This document shows positions 1-10,165 of a DNA stretch of 64,000 nucleotides, in pieces; within the stretch, counting starts at the first letter, position 1; each line of letters begins with the position of its first letter. The notes below the pieces were generated by a model, which did not search any database, had not been told where the DNA came from, and was given only the letters and a program-made list of their open reading frames with translations. The translations under genes were made by a program, and so were the position numbers. The DNA is from Halichoerus grypus (Eukaryota; Chordata; Mammalia; Carnivora; Phocidae): assembly GCF_964656455.1 (NCBI RefSeq), contig NC_135726.1, positions 5,714,001-5,778,000 of the forward strand, written 5' to 3'.

Positions 1-84
1 TGTGACTACCATAACTACTGACTTAGGAGGCTCTGCTGATTCTCTTGTAGATACTGGTAATGATAACAGTGACCACAAAATGTC

Positions 85-290
85 CATTTCTTGTGTGCCA
101 GGTACCATCCTAAGAGCTTCACATGCATTTGTCTCATTCACTCTTCATCACATCTATATGCAGTAGGTGCAATCGTCACCATGTAACAAATAAGGAAATT
201 GAGGTGCAGAAAGGTGAAACAATGCACTCAAAGTCACAAGTGGTAGAGACTCCTAATGCTCATCATGCCCTGTCCCACTCTCCTTCCAGG
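85..290 (-). mobile_element. MIR SINE fragment (antisense)
   Basis: Antisense MIR wording is recognisable: 'gtgtgccaggtacc' near 95, a tail-side 'ctcattcactcttcatcac', then 'acaaataaggaaattgaggtgcagaaaggt' and 'caaagtcacaagtggtagag'. These correspond to the MIR core read on the minus strand. Old and diverged; edges approximate. Confidence 0.75.
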
Positions 291-654
291 CACATGGGAG
301 GATGAGGAGTCCCAGGACCGTAAGGCAGGGCCCTGGAATCGTTCTTGCTCAAGGGCTATAGGCAGAAGTGATCTGATTCATTTCTAAGTCAAAGCATTTC
401 ATTGCTGAGACTCTCCAATGCTCTCTCCCCAGCTGTAGCAATCGTAGGAGCACATTTGATAAAGGAGGGGCCATAAGACCAAGCAGCCTCACTTGCTCAG
501 CCCCCTCATGCAGAAGCGTTCCCTGACTTAGTTTTCACAAGGGACAGCTAACCCTGCATCGTGTACGGGCCCTGGGAGGTGTGCTTGTTTGTGATTTGGC
601 TAGCTTTCCCTATCCTGGCTGACATAGCTGGTCATGGTATTTCCAGGGTTCAAA

Positions 655-790
655 ACCTAGAAAATGAGAACAGTGATAACTTTAAAACAGGGTGGGGGTG
701 AGAATTAAGTTATATCAGATAAAATCTATATGGAAAGGCCTAACACAGAGCTAAGCACATGGTAAATGCTCAATAAAACTTTGTTGAATA
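655..790 (+). mobile_element. MIR SINE 3' part (sense)
   Basis: Sense MIR 3' half ending 'cctaacacagagctaagcacatggtaaatgctcaataaa' near 740-777, the typical MIR end. It faces the opposite way to the MIRs on either side, so these are separate insertions. Confidence 0.7.
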
Positions 791-847
791 AAAGAAGAGA
801 ATTCTTTTTCTGAAGGTCAAGATTAAAATCTTCTCAAGAATACATAG

Positions 848-1085
848 TGAGAGCTGACAGCATGTGGTACTTACACTGTGCCAAGCATATTCCTAAGGGC
901 ACTGTGCATAAAGACCTACTTATTTCTCACAATAACTTGTGAGAAAAGTACCGTAAGTATCCACAATTTACAGATGGGAAAACCAAGGCATATCAAAATT
1001 AAGGAATAGAACTAAAGTCATATAGCTGTAAATGGAAAAGCTGGGTCCCAAACCGAAGCAGTGTGGCCCCAGAGCCTATATTCTT
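848..1085 (-). mobile_element. MIR SINE (antisense)
   Basis: Near full-length antisense MIR: 'cactgtgccaagcatattcc', 'ctcacaataacttgtgag', 'tttacagatgggaaaaccaaggca' and 'gtcatatagctgtaaatgg' appear in the family's order. Confidence 0.75.
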
Positions 1086-1110
1086 GACCTAGTGTCAGGA
1101 AAGTGTTTTG

Positions 1111-1129
1111 TTTTTTTTTTTTTTTTTTT
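1111..1129. repeat. poly-T tract
   Basis: Nineteen consecutive T, then A-rich sequence to about 1210 (several A runs and AT-rich words). It may be the tail of an old antisense retroelement, but I could not name one. Confidence 0.8.
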
Positions 1130-1379
1130 AAAAAGGAAACTCCATCAAGTAACTAGTTAGATGTAAAGAAAAATAATATATAAAGTTAATAAAAAAAAGA
1201 AAATGTAATATTGGCAACACAAGAAGGATCTTACTTTCAATTTTCTTCAGCAAAGTTACTTCATAATGGTATGTGAACATACATATAAATATCCATACAT
1301 AGAAGAAAACACAAAGTGTACTGGAGATTGGTGACACTTGAAGGCAGCTCTAGACTTTTATGGGATGAAACACAAATAA

Positions 1380-1498
1380 GGGGCACCTGGGTGGCTCAGT
1401 TGGTTAAGCATCCAACTCTTGATCTCAGCTCAGGGCTTGATCTCAGGATTGTGAGTTCAAGCCCTGCATTGGGCCCCATGATGGTCATGGAGCCTACT

Positions 1499-1501
<3 letters not shown>
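1380..1501 (+). mobile_element. Can-SINE (SINEC), 3' end replaced by CA repeat
   Basis: Begins 'ggggcacctgggtggctcag', the tRNA-Lys-derived head, followed by 'gggcttgatctcagg' and 'gttcaagccctgc' (box-B-like). The usual CT-rich stretch and AATAAA tail are missing; the element runs straight into a CA repeat. A 9-bp word 'aaacacaaa' at 1368-1376 and 1554-1562 could be what remains of the TSD. Confidence 0.85.

Positions 1502-1541
<40 letters not shown>
1502..1541. repeat. (AC)20 microsatellite
   Basis: Forty bases of uninterrupted alternating A and C directly after the SINE body, likely grown from the SINE's CT/CA-rich 3' region. Confidence 0.95.
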
Positions 1542-1545
<4 letters not shown>

Positions 1546-2250
1546 TGTACCCCAAACACAAAGTTGTAATGTACTAATGTTCAAAGGAAACTTCCAGATA
1601 TATCTCCACTGGGTCATAGGGACAAGTCCATCCATTACTCCCCCCCCCCTGCAGACTATTTATGTCAAGGGATCCCTGGGGCCCTAGAAAGGCAGAGCAT
1701 GGCAGGAATAAAGCCAGAGTGGCAGCCTTCCAGAACCTTCCACACATCCTTGCTATCAACCACTACATCAATCTAGGGATGGGCAAACTAGAGAAAGGAA
1801 AGGAGGAACTTTCACAAAGTAGCAGCTCTCAAGGCAAAGGAAACCACAAAGAGTAAGAGGGACATTTCTCTCTGCTGCCACAGGAGAATTCAGACAGCCT
1901 GACCGTAAATGTTTCTGCTGGCTCAGCCCACCTCCAGGCTTCCCCTGCCTTTCCAGCCTTTGCATCCTCTGCCTCGGGCCCCAGCACCAAGCTGAGTCTG
2001 AGACAGGAAGGGAGCATATACAGAGTTCCATCACTTGCTGTCACTTGTGTGTCATCCTCCCCACACTGAAAGGCCCAACCACTAATTCTGGGCTTGTGTG
2101 CAGTCTCTCTATTTCCTTTTCTGACAATCAGATCACATAAGATTAGGGCATTCCTGCATCCTGTTGACCACCTTATCATCTTATGCCCCCATTATGCTGG
2201 CTTAGTTCATAGGAGGTAAGTCAGAGAGGTGTTCTGCTTCATTATTAACA
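1542..2250. other. unique sequence, no gene recognised
   Basis: Nothing recognisable apart from a C run at 1640-1649. Short open frames of 60-120 codons on both strands overlap each other and show no protein-family features. Confidence 0.6.
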
Positions 2251-2265
2251 GCTTTGCCTTTGGAA

Positions 2266-2620
2266 GGCCCCGGGTGGCTCAGTCGGTTAAGTGTCTGACA
2301 CTTGATTTTGACTCAGGTCATGATCTCAGGGTTGTGAGATTGAGACCAGCGCGGAACCTGCTTAAAATTCTCTCTCTCTCAGGGCACCTGGGTGGCTCAG
2401 TCTTTAAGCGTCTGCCTTCCACTCAGGTCATGATCCCAGGGTTCTGGGATCCAGCCCCACATTGGGCTCTTTGCTCAGCGGGGAGCCTGCTTCTCCCTCT
2501 CCCTTTGCCTCCTGTTCCCTCTGCTTGTGTTGGCACTCTCTCTCTCTCTGTCAAATAAATAAATAAAGTCTTTTAAAAAATTCTCTCTCTCCCTCTCCCA
2601 CGCCCTCCCCCCCAAAAAAA
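2266..2620 (+). mobile_element. Can-SINE interrupted by a second Can-SINE (outer copy)
   Basis: Head 'gccccgggtggctcagtcgg' from about 2266, body to 2381, then the CT-rich end and A tail at 2592-2620. The two parts are separated by an inner SINE. A perfect 15-bp TSD, 'gctttgcctttggaa', lies at 2251-2265 and 2621-2635 and proves both parts are one insertion. Box-B-like sequence is degenerate, so this copy is older than the inner one. Confidence 0.93.
2382..2576 (+). mobile_element. Can-SINE nested in a Can-SINE (inner copy)
   Basis: Near full-length: 'gggcacctgggtggctcagt' head, 'ggtcatgatcccaggg', CT-rich part, 'tcaaataaataaataaagtc' and A run. Its own TSD 'aaaattctctctctc' (2364-2378 and 2577-2591) lies inside the outer SINE's CT-rich stretch. 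Same orientation as its host. Confidence 0.92.
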
Positions 2621-2639
2621 GCTTTGCCTTTGGAATCTG

Positions 2640-2890
2640 TCTTAATGTGTTCAAAGCTCAGCTCTTCCCCCCATGATGTGGACAAGTTACTGCTCTAAAC
2701 CTGTTTCTTCATCTGTAAAAAAGGGTTGACAAAGATGATGATGGTAACGACAAAGATGATGATGGTAACTACAGAGATGATGATGATGATGTCCCCTACC
2801 TCCTAGGGCTGCGAGGAAGAAGAGTAGCCAAAGGAAAGCATCTGGCTCAATGCCTGGCACTGTAAGGGCTGTAGCTTAGTTAGGTATTAC
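2640..2890 (+). mobile_element. MIR SINE (sense) with internal expansion
   Basis: Sense MIR core: 'gacaagttactgctctaaacctgtttcttcatctgtaaa', then 'ctacctcctagggctgcgagg' and 'ctcaatgcctggcactgtaa'. The variable GATAATA-type spot of MIR is occupied by a GAT-rich expansion (2728-2790). Confidence 0.75.
2728..2790. repeat. 21-bp GAT-rich tandem repeat, 3 units
   Basis: Two exact 21-bp units (2728-2748 and 2749-2769, 'gacaaagatgatgatggtaac') and a third diverged unit ending in pure GAT. It sits in the middle of a MIR. Confidence 0.9.
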
Positions 2891-3679
2891 CTCTGTTCTT
2901 GCTAGGTTTTATCCATTCAGCACTCCTACCCACGCTACCTCCAGCTCCGGAGACTCTGCCCTGAGACCCCGCAGGTTGGGCTCCTTCCCGTCAGAAACCC
3001 CACCCAGCCTGCAGACAGTCACTGCTCCGTCTGCATCCCATGGATCCCTCTGCCATTTTACTGCACACCCACTCCCAGTGAGCTTTCAACCCTAACAGCC
3101 AACACTTGCTGGTAAATGTGTAACAACCACTATGGAGATGGGAGAGCCTTACTTCATAATGTGAGCCAATTTCCAGAGTGTAACTACTCCCACTGTGGCT
3201 GATTTCAGCCTATCAATGTGAGGTTAACTAGCTAGCAAAGTTCCTAACAACTTAACCCCCAGACCGCATGAGCCGTCACAAGCTGGGCCTGTACGTGGTA
3301 GGCATTTTTGTCTGTCTCTTAGAAAGGCTGCATCCTGGCTGCCAGGATCTGCTTTGCCTGGACCCAAGGAGAACAGGAAGTATCTGGGCATTTATGCCCC
3401 TGCTCACAGCCCATCCCAGTAGCCCTTAACCAAGGATTGATGGGTTTGGAGGTATAAATCCTCAAGACCCCTCACCAACACTGAAGTGTGACCTGTACTG
3501 TCTCCAGTTTCCCTGGGAATTAGTCCATAATTAATTGCGTGGCACTTTGCTTGATACCATGGCTTGGCTCACCCTCCTCCCTCCCCAGTCTTACCTCCCC
3601 ACTTCCTATGAGTGTTTCCTGAGAACCTTTCGAATATGTCATTTTCACACAACTCCTCATCCCAGAGTCTTCTTCTAGG
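2891..3679. other. unique sequence; one ancient dispersed motif
   Basis: No gene seen. The segment 3177-3211 ('actcccactgtggctgattt' within it) is closely similar to 46013-46047, which suggests an ancient unnamed interspersed repeat. Confidence 0.5.
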
Positions 3680-3945
3680 GAACCAAACTAGAGACCGTGC
3701 TTAAGAGCTTACACTCTAAAGCTCTGAGGTCAGTTCCTGACTCTGATACAAGCTGTGTGACTTTGGAACAGTTACTTAAACTCCCTGGGTCTACATTTCT
3801 TCATCTATTAAATGGGCCCAAGAAGTCCCTCCCAATAGAGTTGTTTGTTGGGAGAATGCAAAGATAAATTACCTAAGGGGCTTAGTGCAGTCAGCTCATG
3901 ACGTATCTTCCATACATGTTGCTGCAGCTGCTGCTGCTGTTATTA
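3680..3945 (+). mobile_element. MIR SINE (sense)
   Basis: Recognised by 'gtgtgactttggaacagttac', 'cttcatctattaaatggg' and 'gggagaatgcaaagataaatt' in sense order, with a terminal GCT-rich stretch near 3920. Confidence 0.75.
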
Positions 3946-4728
3946 AAGAGAACATCTAAACTGGCCTCCAGGTCAGAGTTTCACCTGGAATGGTTGACGA
4001 CAGAGCCCTCCCACAGAGTAGGGCTGTGTGATGTCCTGAGCCCTACCTAAGCTTGCACTGACCTTTGCAATCAGTATTTAGGCTCCTTGGCTCTCCTTTC
4101 CTGGAACAGGCCACCCTCTATCTTTCTTCACTGCAGACAGAAAGGGTCTCCTGGAGGGGCTCTGGTCCCCTTGACTAGCTCTGGGATCTAGAAACCCCAG
4201 CAGGCCTTGCTTCTGTCTCCTCCCAAACCTGGACAGCCAGACAGGGCTCAGTGGAAGGCAGCCAGCAACTAGGATGCCCAGAAGGGATGCAGCCAGCCCC
4301 TTTGTTCATGATCCAGTCGAGGCCTTTGCCTCACTGTCTCCACCTTCTCGTGTAGGAAAATAGCAGTTGTCTGCCCAAGAGAGGTAAAGTGAGCACTCAT
4401 AAAATCTGGTGTCAGAGTAAATTAGTAACATCCCGTCACAAAAACTATCAGGCAACCTTTACCCAGACTCTTGAACACACGTATCCCATTGGGTTCAACG
4501 GCAACAATTTTCAACATCTTTTTAAAGTAAAGAACCCTAAAAACTTGGAAAAGCTCTATGTGCAAGGATAGTCAATTTAGCCTGTTGCTTTGTATATAAT
4601 TGATATATAATACATTTTAATTAATTAATGAGTTAAGGTATTATTTTATCATTGTAAAAAATTGGAAAGCGCCTTGTTCTCAGTTGTTAAATACAAAATA
4701 ATAAATATTATGAGACTGACTTTTGATT
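3946..4728. other. unique sequence, no gene recognised
   Basis: Moderately GC-rich to 4380, then AT-rich. A 60-codon frame at 4389-4571 has no recognisable features. No repeat family identified. Confidence 0.55.
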
Positions 4729-4744
4729 AAAAAGTGGCTATTAA

Positions 4745-5385
4745 GGGGCCCCTGGGTAGCTCAGTTGGTTAAGTGTCTGACTCTTGGTTTCAGCTTAGGT
4801 CATGATCTGAGAGTCATAAGATACAGCCCTACATCGGGCTCAGTGCAGAGTCTGCTTAAGATTCTCTCTCCCTCTCGGTTGCTGGAGTGGTGGGGGGTGG
4901 GAGGAATGGGGTGGCTGGGTGATAGACACTGGGGAGGGTATGTGCTATGGTGAGCACTGTGAATTGTGCAAGACTGTTGAATCACAGATCTGTACCTCTG
5001 AAACAAATAATATATGTTAAAAAAAAAAAAGAAGAAGATAGTAGGAGGGGAAGAATGAAGGGGGGGAAATGGGAGGGGGAGATGAACCATGAGAGACGAT
5101 GTACTCTGAAAAACAAACTGAGGGTTCTAGAGGGGAGGGGGGTGGGAGGATGGGGTGGCCTGGTGATGGGTATTAAAGAGGGCACGTTCTCCATGGAACA
5201 CTGGGTGTTATACAGAAACAATGAATCATGGAACCTTACATCAAAAACTAATGATGTAGTGTATGGTGATTAACATAACAATAAAATTTTTTTTAAAAAA
5301 AGATTCTCCCTCTCCATCTGCCCCTCCCCCTTCATGTGCACGTGTGCACATGAGCGCACTCTCTTTCTCTAATAAATAAATTTTT
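4745..5385 (+). mobile_element. Can-SINE split by an L1 3' end
   Basis: SINE head 'ggggcccctgggtagctcag' at 4745 and body to 4876; the rest (CT-rich, 'tctctaataaataaat', A run) resumes at 5301-5385. A 16-bp TSD with one mismatch, 'aaaaagtggctattaa' (4729-4744) and 'aaaaagtggccattaa' (5386-5401), brackets the whole block, so the two halves were once continuous. Confidence 0.93.
4877..5300 (+). mobile_element. L1 LINE 3' end, 5'-truncated
   Basis: Only the 3' UTR is present, starting 'ggttgctggagtgg'. Two related modules follow: the first ends 'atatatgtta' plus an A run (5019-5030); the second begins 'aaacaaactgagggtt' (5111-5126) and ends 'gattaacataacaataaaa' plus A run. The bases before and after ('aagattctctctccctctc' and 'aagattctccctctcc') are the duplicated target within the SINE. 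No coding capacity. Confidence 0.92.
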
Positions 5386-5510
5386 AAAAAGTGGCCATTA
5401 AAATTATGTTTGTAAAAAATTATAAAAAATGTGAAAAATTTATGAAGCAATATAAAACAAATTTTAAAGTCACAACTTAATTTTTTTAAATACACAAAGA
5501 AAAAACACTG

Positions 5511-5659
5511 ACAGTTCATGAAGATTCCTTTTTTTAGCCATTCTGACAGGTGTGAGGTGATATGCATAGAATTATTAAATCACTATACTGTACACCAGAA
5601 GCTGATGTAACACTGTGTGTTAATTACACTGGAAATAAAATTTTTAAAAGTTTTAAAAA
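5511..5659 (+). mobile_element. short L1 insertion, probably 5'-inverted
   Basis: A perfect 15-bp TSD 'aaagaaaaaacactg' lies at 5496-5510 and 5660-5674. Inside, 'agccattctgacaggtgtga' (5534 on) reads as antisense L1 ORF2, while 5577-5650 ('cactatactgtacaccagaa', 'cactggaaataaaa') is a sense L1 tail. Opposite orientations inside one TSD pair fit twin priming. Confidence 0.75.
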
Positions 5660-5674
5660 AAAGAAAAAACACTG

Positions 5675-8600
5675 TAAATGCTGAAAACAAATGTGCCACA
5701 ATAAAGAAAGGCTTAACTAAAATATGGTCTATCTAAGCAGAGGAATATTATACAGCCATTGAAAACCAACTGTATAAAAATTTTGAAATGATATCTGTCT
5801 ATGGAATGGCAATATAGATCAAAACTTCATTATTGCTAATGTATATAAACTATACCTACAATTTCTTAGCAGAATATCAAATATATGATTTGCAAAGAGC
5901 CCAACTATATAAAACTAAACCAACTTAAACATGTATGCATAAAAGAAAAAAACTCTAAGGACCTACAGTAAATTGTTAAGAATGATCATATTTGGGCTGC
6001 AATCCTCAAGTAGCTTACTTTCTTGTCCTCCTTTATGTTCTAAACTTTCTCTAATTAAGGAGAATTACTTTTATAATAAACAGTGTTTTTGATTGATTGG
6101 TTGAGTAACAACAGCAAAATTTACACACAAACACATGTACACACAGATGAAATAAGGCGTGGAAAGCAACGGAGAACATCACTATTCAAACACTCTTCTC
6201 TTTTAATGGCTTCCAAGTTTGTTTTCTAATAAGGCTAAATCACAGCCATGATCTAAGGCAGGTAGCAGCCCAACCTAACCAGAGAACGGACTCAAATGGT
6301 AACTTCCCAAGCCATGGTTACACTTTGGCTGTCATTTCAGCTCTGGCAGCATGAGCTGGGGACAGCAGCTGGGCAATAACATATGTAATTCAAGAGCACG
6401 AGAATTCAGAACTCTATGCTCATTGAAAATCCAGTTCAGTCTTCCTTGCCTGTGCAGTTGCACTACGCTTAGTGGGCTTGCCAAAGCTTACCTTGGAAAT
6501 CAAATTTCCTCTCTGCTGTGTGTTGTTACATTCTGTAAGTTTAAGTCCATTGTTTCCAATTGAATTTTGCTCTTTAATTGCAATATGTTCAGGTAAGTAT
6601 GTTCTTGCTGAGGCATTAGAAAAACCAGCTCAGTGGAGGCCCATTGATTCACCACCTGGTACATGTCTTTCCATGAACAATACATCATTTGCAAGCATGA
6701 AGGAAAAGCTAGGGTATCATGGAACAAGTCAGCACCCCCCCGCTCCAGCAACTACTATTACAAGTAAAAGGTAGCATTCATTCTGAGTAATATCCATTCA
6801 TCTATATTCTGGGTGGCATTATAAGACATAAATCTCAACAGCCGCTAGTGTCCTTTTGAATGTTACCACTTTCCAGACAGTTTCCTCAATTGGAGGGTTC
6901 AGCTTGGCATCCATAGACACAGGTATCTTCCTTTATTCTTCCTTCTTCCCTGATCAGGAGGGCATGATGCCTTTTTAATACCCTACTTCCTAACACATGA
7001 GGATACAGTATATAAAACCTGCCATCTGGCTCTTTCTTTTTTTGATGAAGCCATTTACATTTTCTTAGTATAATTAGTATTGCACAGTAACTTGTCAATA
7101 TTCTTCTGCCATGGCACCAAATAACAGTTTAAGTATACCTGCAACTTTGATGATTTATTTGTTGCAGCATGCTTTCAAGCGCTGGTGAGGGATAATTACC
7201 AGGGAGATTATTACATGGTGTTGGGTTAATTAAATATGATAAAGCCATTTGCCTGTGACATGATGGGTCTGTTTCAATCTAAATGATATAAAATGGTCAG
7301 ACTCATCAAAGGCAACATGGTGACCTCACAGAAGATTAGACCTAACCAAAATAGAATCCTGCTAATGATGTTTCTGAATCTGATGTTCCATCTCGATTTC
7401 ACTAGCTGTCTTTTTAATCAGAGAGATGTCATTACAATGATCGCTCTTGAACATTCATGCCCAGCCCTCATGACAAAGCAGGGACCTTCAAACTACCTTG
7501 AAATGTTGGCAAAATACAAAATATTAAAAGTGTAAAAGGGAGTCTGCTGACACTGAATCGCTTCTGATCTTCTTTGTTAGACTGAATCAGAGTCAGTCTT
7601 AATTGAGGACAGCCTACTGGGTTAGGGAGGTAAGAAACAAGAAGAGGTAAGAGACTGATGTCCAGTGGCTGCTGGACCATTTCCCTCCTCTAGTAGAGAC
7701 ATCACTGGGCTATAAACAGACCTAAGCACTAGGCTGGAAGTGTGACAGACACAACTTTGGGAACAATGTTTTCTATTTTAATTTTAAAGCAACAAGAACA
7801 GAGATTAGTACTCTACCATATTTTTGAAGACAAAAAAGTGCTGTATGCTCTGAACATTAATGGCTGGATCCTGCCATACTATGATAATAACCTGGCAATA
7901 AAATGGAAATTGTCTCCATTGCTCAACTCCCATTTCCTTGGCACAGCTGACAGATACAACTGCTGCAAAGTCTACAGTGGCCGAAATGATCAATTCAGTA
8001 AAATACACATTAAGTCCAGCCCCCTAAATATCAATAAAACTAATTGCTAAAATGACTGACCAGGTGAGAGGCATCATTTGCAATCAGGTATCTATTGAGG
8101 CCTCCCATGGGCAGGTCACTGTAGGAAACAAAATAAACAAACACCTTATGAAACTGTCCCAGTCAATAGTAAGAGACTACCTTGCAGTTTAATTGAGAAA
8201 ATAAGACATATGTTGCATGATTGTGTAGCAAAGAGAAGCACTTCCAACAGCCACAAGGAAAATCAATCTAGTTATTCGGTGTTTAGACAACTTCCATGAG
8301 AAAGCAGTTACTCCTGATAGCTTCCCTCATCTCCCTCCTGAACCATCAGCCTCAACCCATCTCACACCCACTACTCTGACTGAACTGATCTCCTTGACTT
8401 CTTCTCCCTCTCTCCTCACTCCCTTTCTCTTCAGATTCTTGCAATCATCACTCTGGTTTCACTTCTTTGGGCTCTTGTAAGTGAAGAGTGCCCCACCCTG
8501 GGAACCTATGCTGGAATATGAACTCTGAATGACAGCCTCTCCAACACTTATTCTCCCCCAGTCCATGATCACCAACAGCAAGACCAGCAATTAGTGTGCT

Positions 8601-8884
8601 GGCAATTCAGTGTCCAAAGGAGGAAGAGCTCAGGCAGAGACTTATCATGGTCCACATGGATTTCAGGGCAGTGCTGGATTGGAACTGAGCCCTGAAGGAA
8701 AAGCAATGAATGAACAGGCAGAACCCAGGGCCTGGTGGGGAGAAAGAGTGTGAGCAAAGGCAATGAGCTGGGAAAGCCAAGGGCCAGGCACGAGGAGATG
8801 CAAGTGTGGTTGGCACAAGGAATTTTAGTTTGACAACAAGGCAAGGTGAGAGTAGGAAGACATTGGCTTGCAAGAATTCAAAAA
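5675..8884. other. mostly unique 3.2-kb stretch
   Basis: 5700-6060 resembles a worn L1-type 3' region ('ggaatattatacagccattg' near 5741), unplaced. The remainder has no recognised repeat or gene. A consensus splice-acceptor-like site ends at 6340 and a very good donor-like CAG|GTAAGTAT is at 6590-6600; the 252 bases between show no convincing reading frame. 7100-7300 is AT-rich with TTAATTAAAT words. Short frames (102 codons or fewer) look random. Confidence 0.5.
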
Positions 8885-9501
8885 TTTTTGTTTGTACTTA
8901 TTCAATGGGTACACTGCTACAACAATGTGTGTGAATCTTAAAAACATTTTGAGTGAAGAAAGCCTTAAATAAAAGTCCATGCTTCATGATTCCATTCATA
9001 CCAAGTTCTAGAACAGACAGAACTATTCCACGGTAGAAAACAGAGCAGTGGCTTTTGGGGTGAGAGGGGGTCAGCTTTGGCTGTGAGAGACTTGAGGGAC
9101 CTTTCTAGGGTAATGGGAATATTTTACATCTTGACACAGGTTTGGATTACATACAGGTATGCAATTGTTAAAACTCGGAGAACACACATTTCAGATTTAT
9201 GCATTTCACTGTGTGTAAATTTTACATCAAAAGAGAAAAAAACTATACACAAATGTTGAACTCCAGTTAATAATATGCACACTGAAGTGTTTAGGACTAA
9301 ATTATACCCGTATCTGCACTCCACTTTGAAATGCATCAAGTAGAAAACATAGAATGGATTAATGGATGGATAGAGGGATGGATAGAGGGAGTGAGAGGTA
9401 GAAATGCAAGTGGTAAAATGTCAGTGGTAGAATGTAGGTGGTGAGTGTTCATGGGCCCACTGCAAAATTTAACTTATCTGTAGGTTTGAAGATTTTGATA
9501 A
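8885..9501 (+). mobile_element. old L1 (L1M type) 3' end
   Basis: Sense L1M tail vocabulary: 'tgattccattcataccaagttctagaacagacagaac', 'ggtaatgggaatattttacatcttg', 'cactgtgtgtaaattttac' and a terminal 'gattttgataataaaatg'. Heavily diverged; no ORF survives. A younger SINE landed at its 3' end. Confidence 0.7.
9352..9395. repeat. GGAT-rich simple repeat
   Basis: Imperfect ATGGAT/AGAGGGATGG units within the old L1. Confidence 0.75.
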
Positions 9502-9517
9502 TAAAATGTTGCTTTTA

Positions 9518-9715
9518 TTTTTTTAAGATTTTATTTATTTGAGAGAGAGAGAGAAAGAGAGAGAGAGAGAACAAGCAGGGGGTTAGGCAGAGGGAGCGAG
9601 ACAAGCAGACTCCCCACTAAGCAGGAAGCCTGATGTGGGGCTAGATCCCAGGACCCCGAGATCATGACCTGAGCCAAAGGCAGACACTTAATCAACTGGG
9701 CCACCCACGTGCCCC
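9518..9715 (-). mobile_element. Can-SINE (minus strand)
   Basis: Reads antisense: AAGATTTTATTTATTT tail side, GA-rich stretch, 'ggaccccgagatcatgacct' and the head 'gccacccacgtgcccc'. TSD 'taaaatgttgctttta' (9502-9517) and 'taaaatgtcactttta' (9716-9731), two mismatches. Confidence 0.95.
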
Positions 9716-9904
9716 TAAAATGTCACTTTTAAAAAAAATTGTATGTTGGGCACAGATGAGCCTTGAAGTTAATGTAAATATTACATCTTACTATCAAAAA
9801 ACATATTGTACTTTGCATTGAGGAATGCTGAGAAGAAAGCAATTTTTCAGAGATTTAGTCAGACTTACTGGAATGTATTGGATAATGACATACAGTAAAG
9901 ACAA

Positions 9905-10165
9905 CAATGATGGCTACTGCTATTATTGGCAAATAGCAGCCCATTTAAATCTACAACAACCTTAAAAGAGAGGTATTAATATCCCTACTTTTTTGATGAA
10001 GAAACTAAGCCTCAGTAGATTAAGTGACTTGCCTAAAGCTAATTAAGAAGAAGGCTATAGAGCTGAGGTTCAAACCTAGGCTTAGGCAGGCATATACTGG
10101 GGACAGAGAGGGCAAGTGGCAGGACCAGGATTGGAACCCTGGTCTATATGATCCAGAATCCATGG
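9905..10165 (-). mobile_element. MIR SINE (antisense)
   Basis: 'gatgaagaaactaagcctca', 'gattaagtgacttgcctaaag' and 'gaggttcaaacctagg' are antisense MIR; the box-B side is partly duplicated ('attggaaccctgg' near 10130). Confidence 0.7.
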
